Shown here one piece after another: positions 29,437 to 40,269 of a stretch of 40,975 bases of DNA. Positions within the stretch are counted from its first letter, which is position 1. Every line of letters starts with the position of its first letter. A program made the translations under genes and the position numbers. Source of the stretch: Klebsormidium nitens (Eukaryota > Streptophyta > Klebsormidiophyceae > Klebsormidiales > Klebsormidiaceae); the NCBI GenBank assembly GCA_000708835.1, contig DF237666.1, positions 1 to 40,975 on the forward strand. The letters are read 5' to 3'. Under the pieces are notes generated by a model that was not told the origin of the DNA, did not search any database, and saw only the letters and a list, made by a program, of their open reading frames with translations.

Positions 29437-32400
29437 ATGCCGGTGAGTTTCTAAATCTGGTTGTTCTGTAAGGTTTGCTTTGCAGCTTGCCATTTCCAAG
29501 TGCATTTGGTGGCCAGCTTTTTGGAAAAGACTAGCATCTGCATGCAGGCACCTTGCTTCAGCCACTTTGCAGCCGTTGTTTGAAGTTCGCAACTAAATTC
29601 CTGGTAAACCTTCACTTTTCTTCCCTCTTAGCGTTCCACAATGCATCCTGGGGAAACGTTTTCTTGCTTAGAGACCTTCTCCTCCTTTTCAGACGGACAT
29701 CCGCAAGTTCTTTGCCCCAAAAGCTCCAAAACGGGATTCTGTGGTGAGTCGTGTTGCTTTACTTTCGCAGTCATAGATACGAGCAGCATCATTGTGCTGT
29801 CCACACTCCGCGCTGTGATAGAGTAAACAAAGACTTTCTGGAAGACCGAGATGAAATTTTGCTCATCAGGTTTTTGATATCCTGGTGGTGGTGGAGCACG
29901 CTCACTTTAGTTTTTCACTTGAAACTTTGTAGAGGCAGCGAACGTGGATACAAAGATCTCCACTCGAGACTCTTCTTGTAACACCGGGATCACACCATGA
30001 CACATAGGCACACCCCTTGTGCGACCTTCATAGCCTTTCCTGCGAGGGGCATAGTCTTTTGATGGGCATTCTCAGTTTTCCGATGGGCGCAGACTTTTCT
30101 TGTTGGGCGTAGTTAATCACCTTCATGGTCAGAACTCTACGATCAAGGGGTTCAATGAGGATTCTCTTCTCAAGCATGTGCTTTATATTGTTTTGTTTCT
30201 TATCGCATTTCCTTCTTTTCAAACAATATCGGTGCCAAAGTGTATACATATAATGCCCATTGCTGTAGGCAGGATGACATGGCTCCAGCACCCTCTACAA
30301 GTTGCAGACCTCAATCAACCTAGTGCTCTTTCGTCCAATCAGGTTGCTGCGAAGCCTGAAAAGCAGGATGCGCCTGCGAAGCCTCCCAAAGTTGAGGCGC
30401 CTGCAGAGGTGCCAAAGCGATCGAAGAAAGAGGAGACACAGGTGAAGCCGGGGAAGCGGGCCAAGAAGGAAGAACCGGAAGAGAAGAAGGCGCAGGGGGC
30501 AAGCCCCTTAGAAAGCTTTAGAAACAAGGCTGCGCCCAAGGAGCGCAAGCGGCCCAGCGATACCAGGGACGATGTCAAAATCGTGTCACCACCAAAGAAG
30601 CAGAAGGTCAAGGAAGGTGAGAACCAAATCCATGTTGTTTAAAGTTTGTTAGAAAGGTTCAACCGTCTTCTTAATAGACGTCCTGGAAAGGTTTAATGAT
30701 GGGCGGAGTATCTTCAGAGTTCACTACGTCAACGTTGCTTCTATGGCGATTGCCGAGCGCCCTCTTGCCACAAAGACGTATCCATGTCCAGTTTTGAGGC
30801 GACGTTTCCCCTCGAGCGAGCCCGATCTAAACGGCTTCTCCCTATCTCTCCCGGTCAGTTGACGAAGATGAGCTCGACGAAGACGAGGATCCGTCTCCAG
30901 CCCCAAAGCCCAAGCCCAAGCCGGCTACGACTAGCCCAGCTGCGACCAAAGCTGCTACCCCAAAGCCTAGCCCCGCAGCGAAAACGCCTGAGCCTGCAGG
31001 GCCCAGTGGGAGAGGGGCTGGAGCTCCACCGAGGGGGGGTGCTGCTGGAGCCGGAAGAGGGGGGGGGAGAGGGGGCGGCGGGGGCGGTCGGGGATGGGGG
31101 GGCGGGTTTGGGCAGCGGGAAGCACCTCCTCATAAAGGAGAAAAGGTAGGGGTTTCTAGTCCCCGTGTCAATGGACGACTTACCTGGGGCGTCAATTTGG
31201 TGCCTGGATTCAAGTGCAGCGGCAGTCGGAGGTTTTTAAAACGGTGCAATCGCGTATAGTCCTTCAGGTTTGTCGTCGAGTTTGTCCTATTTCGAGACAA
31301 GCCTCTTCAAAGCCTGCCCGAAGAAAGTTGAGGACACGATCACTCCAAAGTTGGGAGAACGCATTGAGTATCCCTTTTTCAACGGCTATCTCAATCATAC
31401 AAGCCAAGCTCTATACTACTGAATCAGGGCTGATTGCTGTTGACGACTTCATTCGCCATTGCAGGACGTTCCAGAAGGCAAAGAGGATGCACTGAAGGGC
31501 CTAACTTTCGTCATCAGCGGGGTTCTTGACAGGCAAGGAACCTTTGCCAACTCCCTTCGTACTGAGGACAATTCCGCACAGCTGGTCGTTCGACTTCTTT
31601 CACAGTTGCCTTTGTAGACGGTAAGGTTTGCAGCTGTCCAAGATCAATGCAGACCTCCGGTGGACGGTATAGCCAACGTCTGGATTTGATGGAAAACAGA
31701 AGACGCACCAACGTTCCGATCGAAAAACGACCCGCTGGAAGATGACGGGTGTACTTTGACTGCTCCATTAGTCTGCGCAGAGATCGACTTCTACTGATGA
31801 CGAGAATGTCCTTTCCTGGCTGGTCTTAGTACATCTATGCTACCTCTACAGTCCACATTGGTCCACGTGTGACGCTTTTTCCTGACTGCTCCTCAACCTC
31901 ACCATTCGCTCTCGCCCTTCCAGTCTCGAGCGAGAAGAAGCCGAGGACCTGATCAAGCGGCACGGCGGGCGAGTCACGGGCTCCATTTCGAAGAAGACGA
32001 GTTACTTGCTAGCGGACGAGGACGTCGGAGGGAAAAAGTCGCAGAAAGCGAAGGAGCTGGGTACGCCGTTTTTGACGGAGGACGGACTGTTTGATATTTT
32101 ACGAGCGTCGAAGCCGCAGGCGGGGAAGTCCAGCAAGGCGGCCATCGACGCGCTGCCGGACGAAGTTGCGGAGACGGTGCGGGCAGGTGAGGGGTACAAT
32201 CGAGCGTGATATCTCTATGGTCTCCTGGCTTGCAAATTTCTGACCGATGATTGCCAACCTGTTATTTGCGTAATAAGAACGTTGTCTGAAATTCTGCCCT
32301 CCTTCGTCACGGCGCTTCAAGGAGAGTGAATTCGACCAGCGGCAAAAGAAAAGACCCCCACGCTTGACTGTAGCGTTCCGTCTTGCTTCACGCCTTCTTT

Positions 32401-35400
32401 TGCGTCCGTAGCCTGTAGTGTGGGTCTTTGTCGCCCTTGGTTTGATCCACGAAGTCACCTTCATTCTGTTTGGGGTACAGCGGTTTCCCTTAACCCTGTT
32501 CGAGGTCGCGGACGTGGTTCCGAGCGGTGTGCACGGTATCGAGTTTGGATACGGTGCATGGTATTGCCAAAAATGGTAAATATTGTCTACGAGTTGAGCT
32601 TCATGGCCGGGTCGGTTCGGACCGGCTACATTCCAGACTGGGACCGATTTGTCTCTGCGCATCAGTACCGACCATCGTAACCATGCACCGCGCAAATCGA
32701 GCTTTCCGTAAGCCGCCCAGGTTGGAGGGAAACCAGTATAACATTGCCTCTTCCAAGCTCTTCATGTGCTGAAGTGGCCCCCTCTGCCCGCAGCCAAAGC
32801 CAAGACGGAAGAACAGGATAAGAAGGCGGCCGCCGCCGCCAAGAGAGCGAGCGCGAAGAAGCCCGCCGCTGCGGGGAAGGACGTCAAGCCCGACGTTCCG
32901 GGGGAGGCCTGGGTGCACAGATATGCGCCGCAGAGCCTGGACGATATGGTCGGCAACCAAACGCTGGTGAGCCTTTCGACAGGAAGCTTCTGCCCTTGTG
33001 GGCCTCCGTCCACGATTTTATTGTTAGTTGATGGCACATTGGAGTCCTTGCCAGCGTTTCCTCAGCTTGAAAAAGCTCTCAAGCGGGAAAGGAGCTTCCC
33101 GCCCCTCTGCTTTGTTGCTTACATTGCCACAGAAGTCGCTGGCCCCTCTCGTCTCGGATAGGTTCACCTTTGTCGAACTTACGAGGACTGCCAAGACAAC
33201 GCCTGTGCTCGGAACAAGTTCTCAGTTACTGCCTTTCGAAGCCCGTCATGATCGCTGTTCTGACGCCTTGTTGCGCCCTCTCCAGGTGTGCCCCCCTGTT
33301 GAACTCACGAGGACTATCGGATGCAGCCAGGACAACGCCCCCTGTGCACGAAACAACTTATTTAGTCACTGATTTTCGAAGCGCGTCTTCATTGTTCTTC
33401 TGACGCCTTGTTGCGCGCCCCCCAGGTGAAGCAGCTGAAGGACTGGCTGGAGTCGTGGGAGCAGGTGCACAACGGGGGCGGCAAGGGCAAGAAGAAAGTG
33501 ACGACGTCTTCCAAGCCAAAGGCTGCGCTGCTGAGCGGAGACCCGGGCATCGGCAAGACGACGGCCGCCAGGCTGGTGTGCCAACAGCTGGGCTTCCACG
33601 CACTCGAGGTGAGGGCCGAAGGAACTCGTGGGTAATTCCATCGTCCCTTGCGGTGTTGGGACGCTGTAAACCTGGGAGGCTTAGCGTTCTTGAAGCGTCT
33701 CTGTATACTCGTGCGCGCAGGGCACGAAGTCCTGCAGATTCGGTGTCCCCGCAGAGCATGTTGATTAGAATAGGAGCGAAGTCCTGCCTGCAGTATTGAG
33801 GATCTTTCATCATGCTCCAAACTTTCTCGTGCTCGTCACGGTTTTACAAGGAGACCTTTCTTTCCGGCGAAAGGGCCTTCGAGGGACGCTTAATGGGCAA
33901 AGCGAAACTTGGTCAAGCATCAGCCAGATGATCTTGCAGAAAGTCCTGTCGCTTCTGTTTGACTTCACAAGTTTGTGCACGCCATTAAGGTGAACGCGAG
34001 CGACAGCCGCAGCAAGGCTGACGCCAAGGCGCGCAACGGAATGGGCGGCAAGACGTCCAACATCGTAAAGGAGATGGTGACGAACACCGCGCTCGCGTTC
34101 GGGATGGACGAACAGGAGGCAGCCCCGGTCCAAGGTACGTAGCTCTATTTTCGATTTCGAAGAGTAGCTTGCAGATCCACGGGCGCGTTTTGAAGGGCAG
34201 AAAGAGTGCCTGTGATTCCGTTCAAGGGCTCCGTTTAAGAGAGAAGGTTACAGTGATGCTCAGGTACAGGGCTCGAACCGCTATTTGAAGCGTGGCGAGT
34301 CGTAAGGTTCTGTAGACCTTTTGAAAAGCTTTGCAAAACTTCGGCAGGATTTTGGTTTGGCTGCGGGATGGGTACAGGATAGGTGGTTGTTTGTCTTGTG
34401 AAGGAAAAACGAACAGCTTGACGGCAATCCGGCAACCTTCGCCCCGTTGTGAACGGTGGGCAAAAGAAGGCGGCTTTTTCCTCTCGCACAACCGATGTCT
34501 GTAGCCCCTACAGCAGATTTCGGCTAAGCCGACACACAGCCCTTGTTGAGAAGCCTTTCTCTCGCATGGTCAAAAGTAAACATCCGACCTCGGTGAGCAG
34601 CTCTTGATAGCTGCACTCTCAACGACTCAATTGTGTCTAAGTTCTCGTAAGCGTTTCGGCCAAGCGACTCTGTCCCTCCGCAAAGTCCAGCCCGTTTCGT
34701 TCGTCCGGCAAAGGAGGAAAACGGTGGAGGCGCCAAAAAATCATCAGGCCGACTTTATCTTTACGCCACGTCCCACCCCTTTCGTTTGGCAGGCAAAGGG
34801 TAGGAGCCGGAGATAATCAGGCCGACTTCATCATTGCGCGACGTCCTTCTGTTATTTCGTTCGTCAGGGATGGAAGAAGAAGATGGAGGACTCAGAAACG
34901 ATCAGGCCGGCTTTTTCTTACTCAACGCCTTACACCGTTTCTTCGTCAGGCAAAGGGAAGAAGAAGGTGGAGGAGCCAGAGCCCGCCACCCAGAGGCGAC
35001 CCGTGTTGATCATGGACGAAGTCGACGGCATGTCGGGAGGGGACCGGGGGGGAGTGGCCGACCTGATTGCAAGTATAAAGACCAGCAAGTGAGGCTTTGA
35101 TCGCCGGCTTCAATCTACGGCGTGCGCCCTTTGGCTTCCTTTTAGATGCTGGCGCGTTGGGCTCTGCGAAGTGCGATTTACGTCTTTGAACCAGATCTCA
35201 GGCGCTGCTCTTGTGCTCTCTCCCTCTTCAACAACCTTCCTGCCTTACCAACTTCGACAAGACAGCCTGAATTCAGATTGTATTCTTTTGCTATATAAGT
35301 CGTTCGTTGAGCCGGTTTACCGATTTGGCGATCGGATGTACGACGGTCTTCTCTAGACGTTCGCTCTCGTAGCGAAACCGACTTGTCACTTATTAGATCT

Positions 35401-38400
35401 GACAAGCGTGCCCTGGTCGTTAAAGCGGCGCCCTTGGTATCCACGATCTGACGGGCCCGTTCGTTGCGCCCGTGCAGGATTCCCATTATTTGCATCTGCA
35501 ACGACCGGTACAGCCAGAAGATCCGGTCGCTCACCAACTACTGCCTGCAGCTCAACTGGCGGAAGCCCACGAAGCAGCAGGTGAACGCTTTTCTCTGTTC
35601 CTCTTACGAAGAGGAGATTGTATCTGGTTGAATTGGTCGTCCTCATAAGTGCTGAGCATCGGCCTTGAATGTTGGGTGCTAAGCCCAATGAACGGAGAAA
35701 CTTATCGAATTGAGTTATCCATTGAAGTTGACTCGTTGCTAACAAAGGCTGTCGATAGGTCTGAACTCGAAGCGTCTTGATGCAATACGTGCTGAAGCAC
35801 TCATCGAGCAAGTGTATTTGCAGATGTCGAAGCGGCTGGGCTACATCGCACAGCAGGAGGGCCTGACAATCGCGGATAACGCGCTGGAGGAGCTGGCAGA
35901 GCGGGTCAACGGGGACATGCGCATGGCCATCAATCAGCTGCAGGTGCGCGTTCGCGAGGACCCTGATCCGATTGCAACCTTTCGCTTCTGCCCACCTTGG
36001 CAAAGCTATGGCTGAAAATTCTGGGCTTGCTTTTTTGAGGACAAAGCTCGTTACCCTGATGCAACACGCTTCCTTGCTGTCGAGATTCCAGCTCTGCTTA
36101 TGTGCGGCGATATAGAAGGCTGAGCGCCCATCTGCTGTTTCCAAACACAGTGCAAGCTCTTTGATCGATTTGATCAATTAATCTCTAGGAAATAAGTATT
36201 GCATATTTAGTCGGAGCAGTAGATTATCAAACCCCTCCTGGACCATAAGTAAAAGGTCGGGGTGCCAAATACTGTTTGCCCCTTGTGAAACCGATCGGCT
36301 GTTTCCCGCTTCGCAGTACATGGGTCTTCGGCCGACTTGTTCACTCTAGTCTCTAGCAACATTTGCGAACGCCCCCAATATCTCATACAGCACAAGATAG
36401 ACTAGAACGCACCTTTTCGGGTTCCGTAGTACATGGCGTTGCTGTGACCACCGTAAGCGTAATGGAGCCCCTTCCGATGGAAGGTGCCGTCACTCATTTA
36501 CGTTTGATTTCGAGACGCAAGCGGTCAGACCCCCTGTCTAGCACACTGTCCGTTGATACTCATGATTTCCGTTTCCGCAGTACATGGCGTTGCTGTCGAG
36601 CACCGTAAGCTACGGCGCGATGAAGGCGCGATTAACGGCGAGCGCCAAGGACGAGGACGTGACGGCCTTCTCGGCCGTAGACAAGCTGCTCGGCTTCGAG
36701 GGGGGGCGCCTCAGCATCAATGCGCGCCTGGACCTTGCAATGCAGGACGCCGATCTAGAGCCGCTCATCGTGCAGGCAAGTATTGGGTCAAGGTTGGTTA
36801 AGGCTGGGTTAAGTTGGGTTAAGGCAGCCGGCTGAGCAGCAATATGCGCCTGGGCCTTGCCATGCAGGACGCCGACTTAACGACGCTCATTGTGCAGGCA
36901 AGAATGTGGTAAAAAGTTAGGTTTACGTTGGCTGATTCCCGGTTTGAGGTAGGTGAAGGGCGCCGGCTGAGCGGCAACGCGCGCTACGCTTTGCCATGCC
37001 GGACTCCAATCTGGAACCGCTGATCGTACGGGCAAGTACTGGGGTCTACGAATTCCAGTCGGCTTTGCATTCATTAAGGTTGGGTGCAGCTGGAGCGGCC
37101 CGCTGAGCATCAGTGCACGCCTGGACCTGGCTATGCCGCTCGGTCGCCGACCTGGGCTTCTCATCGTGCAGGCAATTACTGTTCTGAGAAGAATTCGATC
37201 GGGTTGACCTTGATCAAGTTTGATTGAGCTGGGTGAAGGCAGCTGACTAAGCGTCAATGCGCGTCTAGACCTCGCCATGCAGGGCCGTCGTCCTGGAGCG
37301 GCTCATTGTGCAGAAGCAGTTTCGCAAGTTCATCGGTGGCTTGCTTTTTGCTCTTTACTAAACTCTTACTTTCTTTCGAAAGGCAAGATTCAAGCTCTTA
37401 GGTTGCAAACCTACGCTGCTTTCGGAAGTCACGCAACACCAAACGAACGAACCAGCCGTGCGATTGTTCTGCAGGAGAACTATCTCAATTACGGGGGGGG
37501 TCTTGGCGCGGACGATCCACGTCGGCTCGACGTCATGACCCGTGCCGCTGACGCCATTGCGGATGGTGACGTGGTCAACGGTCGTGTCCGGCGGTATCAG
37601 CAGTGGGGGCATATGCCGTTTAGTGCCTTCAACTCGACCGTGCTGCCGGCGACTTATTTGCACGGCAGACGGGAGGTGCTGGCCCCGGTAAGCCGCGCAC
37701 GAGCGAGGGAAAATGGGTCAGTTAGACCCTGAACATTTATCATGTGGACAATCACTTCTGGAGAGGATGACTGAGCAAACCGCTCCCTGAAATCAGTTGA
37801 CAGAGGCGCATGTGCCATGCCGCCTTCACGCCGCAGGCTTTTCGTGAGGGGGTTCGTTGCTAGCGAAACCCTCAGGATATCACTTTAGAAGCGCAAGGGA
37901 AAGTATCCTGTATCGACTTTCTAAGTCGCGCAAGGCCTAAAGTGCGCTTTTAGTTGCCAGCAAATTCGGTACTGGGGTGAGACGCCGAACCTCTAAAGCC
38001 CGTTCCCTAGATGTTTTTGGCTTCGGTGATGTCCATGACGTCAGCAGACTTCGAAACACCAACGCTGGTTCCCTGGGCGGGGCGAGCTTGTTTCTTGCCT
38101 TTGTTGATGCTCATGACGTCAGCAGACTCTGACGGCCGCGCTGAATTCCTCTGCCAGGGCGAGCGCAACTTCAACCGCTTCGGCGGCTGGCTGGGCAAGA
38201 ACTCGACGCAAGGCAAGAACCGGCGGCTGCTGGAGGAGCTGCGCGTGCACGTGCTCTACTCCAAGTGCGCGGAGCCCACGTCGTAAGGCCCCCCCCGGCA
38301 AACCTCTTTCTTCTGTTTTGTATTCATCTCCTCTCTAGTTCCTTTTTGTCATCTTCTCTCTATTTTTCTTTTCCGCCCTCTACTCTTTTTGAAGAATCAC

Positions 38401-40269
38401 CTTTCCGTATCCCCCTTAGGAGATTCCCCAGTTTGCACTCATGCCGGCCTCTCTCTTTCACCACGCGGCCGTCGTCTTTTCTCAGCAAGAGACGTTTCGG
38501 CGCTCGCTCCGCGAAGGCGCTTTGAACTTGTCAAAGACGAAGCAGATGCGATAACAGAAAGTTTTTGTATCCACAAGTGACATTCTAGGGTAGTCTTTTT
38601 GGCACGAGGACCTTTTGGTGCCTGATTTACGAGCCAACCGCTCTTGAAAGAAATACGTATCACTGCCTGACGCCCATCATCTCCCTCACGGGGGGCGCAC
38701 ATCAGCCGAAGTCTCGTGTGTCTAGCCCAGCCGTTTTCTGATCAACAACGTGGTGCGGAGTCCTCATAATGTTTTTGGTTTACAGCGGCACTTTGCGGTT
38801 GGACTACCTGTCCCCGTTGAGCCGGCGGCTGACGGAACCACTGCGGGACGACGGGAAGGAGGGCGTGGAGGAAGTGGTGGAGCTGATGGAGGAGTACGGG
38901 ATCAGCCAGGAGGACTACGATACCGCGCTGGAGCTAACAAAGTTTAAGGTCAGCGCTTCTGTGCGTTGATTGAGCTCAGATTTTGTCCTTTCAAGCAAAG
39001 ATTGTTTACCATTTTGTGAATTGTTGGAGCACATTGAGAAGGAGCTGGCGCAAGGGGGAGCGAAGAAGTGCGAGGTCAGAGTTTCTCTGCTTGATTGCGC
39101 TTTGAATTGTTCGGTGTTTTTGCTTGGAGAGACCAATTCTTGAGAGCAGTCCAATGCTTAAGCACGTAGGAAGGAGACGGTGACGACATTGCGATCAAGC
39201 ATCAAGTACAAGGTCATGATAACCGTCGGCACTCTTTTTCAGTCTCTTCAGACTCCTTGGAAGCAGATTACGCGGTCTGCCACCGTGTCGCTTTGAAAAG
39301 TCTTTGCAAGCAACACCCTCAGCTCCTTGCTTCGCCGTCCGGATGCTGCTTTCTTTCTCATCCAACTGAACTGGGGTCGACTCGTTCCCGCGTTCTCAAG
39401 CATGAATATTGCAGCCGGTTCGCCTTTCTTGAGTTCGGTTTGTCCGTCTCGTTTCCACGTTTGCTTGACCTCATTCCATTGATTGTCGCAGGACTTCGCC
39501 GACCCCCTTAAGGGCGTCCCTGCCGCCGTCAAGTCCCACCTGACGCGCACGTATAAGGGCCGGGCCAAGCTCCGGCACGTGACCGCCCCCGACATGATTG
39601 CGCTCCCGTCGGCCGCTATGGCCAAGAAGAAAACCAAGAAGGTGCCCGCGCGACTGGACGTCTTACCGCCAGACGAAGAAGGGAGGCCGGCCGAAGACGA
39701 AGCGCTGCTTGAAGGTACGTCCGTCCGAAATGCACCTTTGCTCTCTACCGCGCGGAAGTTGAATATATCAATGCAATGTGCCGAGGTTAGTTTGGAGTGT
39801 TGAGACTTCTTATAATGGAGCTCTACTTTGTTCGTGTCGTTGCGCGGCACTTCTTCGTCATGCTTGCTGTCGGATGGAGTTTGCGCAAAGATGTTGCAGG
39901 AGCCGTACTGATTTCGTCGTATTGTGATTGAACAACGGGTACGGTGAGCTGTACATTTCCCAGGTTCCACACGACGTAGTCAACGAGCCGTATACCTGTC
40001 GTCGCACAATAAAGGAGAGGTGTCAAGTTCTCGCAACCGGTAACCAACCGTATTGAACGACGTCAGACTTTCTTACTTTCTTTCTCGTAGGTGACGAGGA
40101 CGAGAACGACGATGAGGATGCCGAGCAAGTGGAGAAAGAGGCCGCGAAGGAGGTCCTCTCCAAGTTGGCTGCTAGCAACCGCGATAGAAACGGAAACGGC
40201 AGCAAGAAAAACTCGAGGCCCGCGGCCCGGGCTCCCTCTTCTGCCGGCCCTAGTAAGAAACGGAAATAG
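29437..40269 (+). CDS. RFC1: Replication factor C large subunit (RFC1), clamp loader AAA+ ATPase
   Basis: Eighteen coding exons: 29437-29442, 29693-29743, 30343-30616, 30859-31145, 31465-31532, 31924-32186, 32794-32966, 33426-33608, 33990-34134, 34950-35088, 35478-35580, 35824-35943, 36581-36775, 37475-37687, 38158-38282, 38786-38948, 39492-39714, 40091-40269; 969 aa (Arabidopsis about 956). The product loads PCNA onto primed DNA in the nucleus. Order: PCNA-binding-type N-terminus TDIRKFF, a Lys/Glu/Pro-rich linker, an RGG/Gly-rich patch (about 158-195), a BRCT domain (about 214-295; GGRVTGSISKKTSYLLADED), then the AAA+ module. The AAA+ module has Walker A GDPGIGKT (412-419), VNASDSR, and Walker B VLIMDEVD (502-509). 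The RFC1 C-terminal domain follows (GERNFNRFGGWLGKNS, GISQEDYDTALEL), ending in a basic PSKKRK tail. Introns 5 and 13 use GC donors. Exon 1 contributes only Met-Pro and is the least certain exon. Confidence 0.95.
30987..31123 (+). repeat. Low-complexity Gly/Arg-rich coding tract in RFC1 exon 4
   Basis: A G-rich run encodes an RGG-like linker of about 45 residues (GRGAGAPPRGG, then RGGGRGGGGGGRGWGGG) between the acidic patch and the BRCT domain. It is uninterrupted and in frame. Such tracts often bind RNA or DNA. Codon choice is heavily GGG/GGC, so length may vary between strains. Confidence 0.8.
33170..33430 (+). repeat. Two tandem copies of the intron 7 acceptor region of RFC1
   Basis: The true acceptor (AG at 33425, followed by GTG of exon 8) is preceded by a diverged copy about 125-140 bp upstream. 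Both copies contain GAACTTACGAGGACT or GAACTCACGAGGACT, TTTCGAAGC, TTCTGACGCCTTGTTGCGC, and a terminal CCAG-GTG (33285 and 33425). The copy carries essentially no exon sequence beyond GTG. Confidence 0.85.
34690..34990 (+). repeat. Four tandem copies of the intron 9 acceptor plus start of exon 10 in RFC1
   Basis: The real junction is GTCAG at 34949 followed by GCAAAGGGAAGAAGAAGGTG. Similar units occur at about 34707 (CCGGCAAAGGAGG...GGTGGAGGCGCC), 34792 (GGCAGGCAAAGGG) and 34867 (GTCAGGGATGGAAGAAGAAG). Spacing is about 76-85 bp. The motif ATCAGGCCGACTT, or a close variant, recurs at about 34743, 34817 and 34901. The upstream copies are interrupted and not usable as exon 10. Confidence 0.85.
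36311..36620 (+). repeat. Upstream copies of the exon 13 acceptor and exon start in RFC1 intron 12
   Basis: Exon 13 begins at 36581 with CGCAG then TACATGGCGTTGCTG. A close copy at 36430 reads GTAGTACATGGCGTTGCTGT and continues with ACCACCGTAAGCG, matching the real GAGCACCGTAAGCT with a broken frame. A shorter copy at 36317 has CGCAGTACATGG only. The spacings are 113 and 151 bp. Confidence 0.85.
36705..37320 (+). repeat. Five-unit tandem array: exon 13 3' end plus donor, four copies decayed in intron 13
   Basis: Unit starts align at 36711 (true exon), 36833, 36968, 37104 and 37244, a 122-140 bp period. Each unit repeats the coding stretch for LSINARLDLAMQ followed by DADLEPLIVQ and the donor. 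Donors read GTGCAG-GCAAG (36771), GTGCAG-GCAAG (36892), GTACGG-GCAAG (37026), GTGCAG-GCAAT (37166) and GTGCAG-AAGCAG (37308). Unit 2 keeps an open frame (LSSNMRLGLAMQDADLTTLIVQ). Units 3-5 carry indels or changed spacing. The linkers are also related (GGTTAAGG / GGGTGAAGGC). Confidence 0.95.
38018..38175 (+). repeat. Tandem copy of the intron 14 acceptor and exon 15 start in RFC1
   Basis: GATGTCCATGACGTCAGCAG (about 38028) matches GATGCTCATGACGTCAGCAG (about 38106). Each is followed about 40 bp later by GGCGAGC: a copy at about 38078 and the true exon 15 start at 38158. The true site has CTGCCAG; the copy has CTGGGCG and no acceptor AG. Confidence 0.85.
38925..39110 (+). repeat. Tandem copy of the exon 16 donor region in RFC1 intron 16
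   Basis: The true donor at 38949 (TTTAAG-GTCAGCGCTTCTGTG...TTGATTGAGC) is echoed at 39076 (TGCGAG-GTCAGAGTTTCTCTG...TTGATTGCGC), 127 bp later. The echo is preceded by an exon-like stretch (GAGAAGGAGCTGGCGCAAGG) of uncertain relation to exon 16. Confidence 0.65.

Noticed and set aside
32099-32695. Minus-strand open frame of 198 codons across RFC1 intron 6
   Set aside because: It overlaps the BRCT-coding exon on the other strand and has no recognisable domain.
35386-36177. Long minus-strand open frame (263 codons) opposite RFC1 exons 11 and 12
   Set aside because: It mirrors two conserved RFC1 exons and the intron between them, and the peptide has no motif. It is a shadow of a GC-rich coding strand.
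39248-39970. Minus-strand open frame of 240 codons opposite RFC1 exon 17
   Set aside because: The plus strand encodes the conserved RFC1 C-terminal segment here. No splice or homology support exists for the antisense frame.
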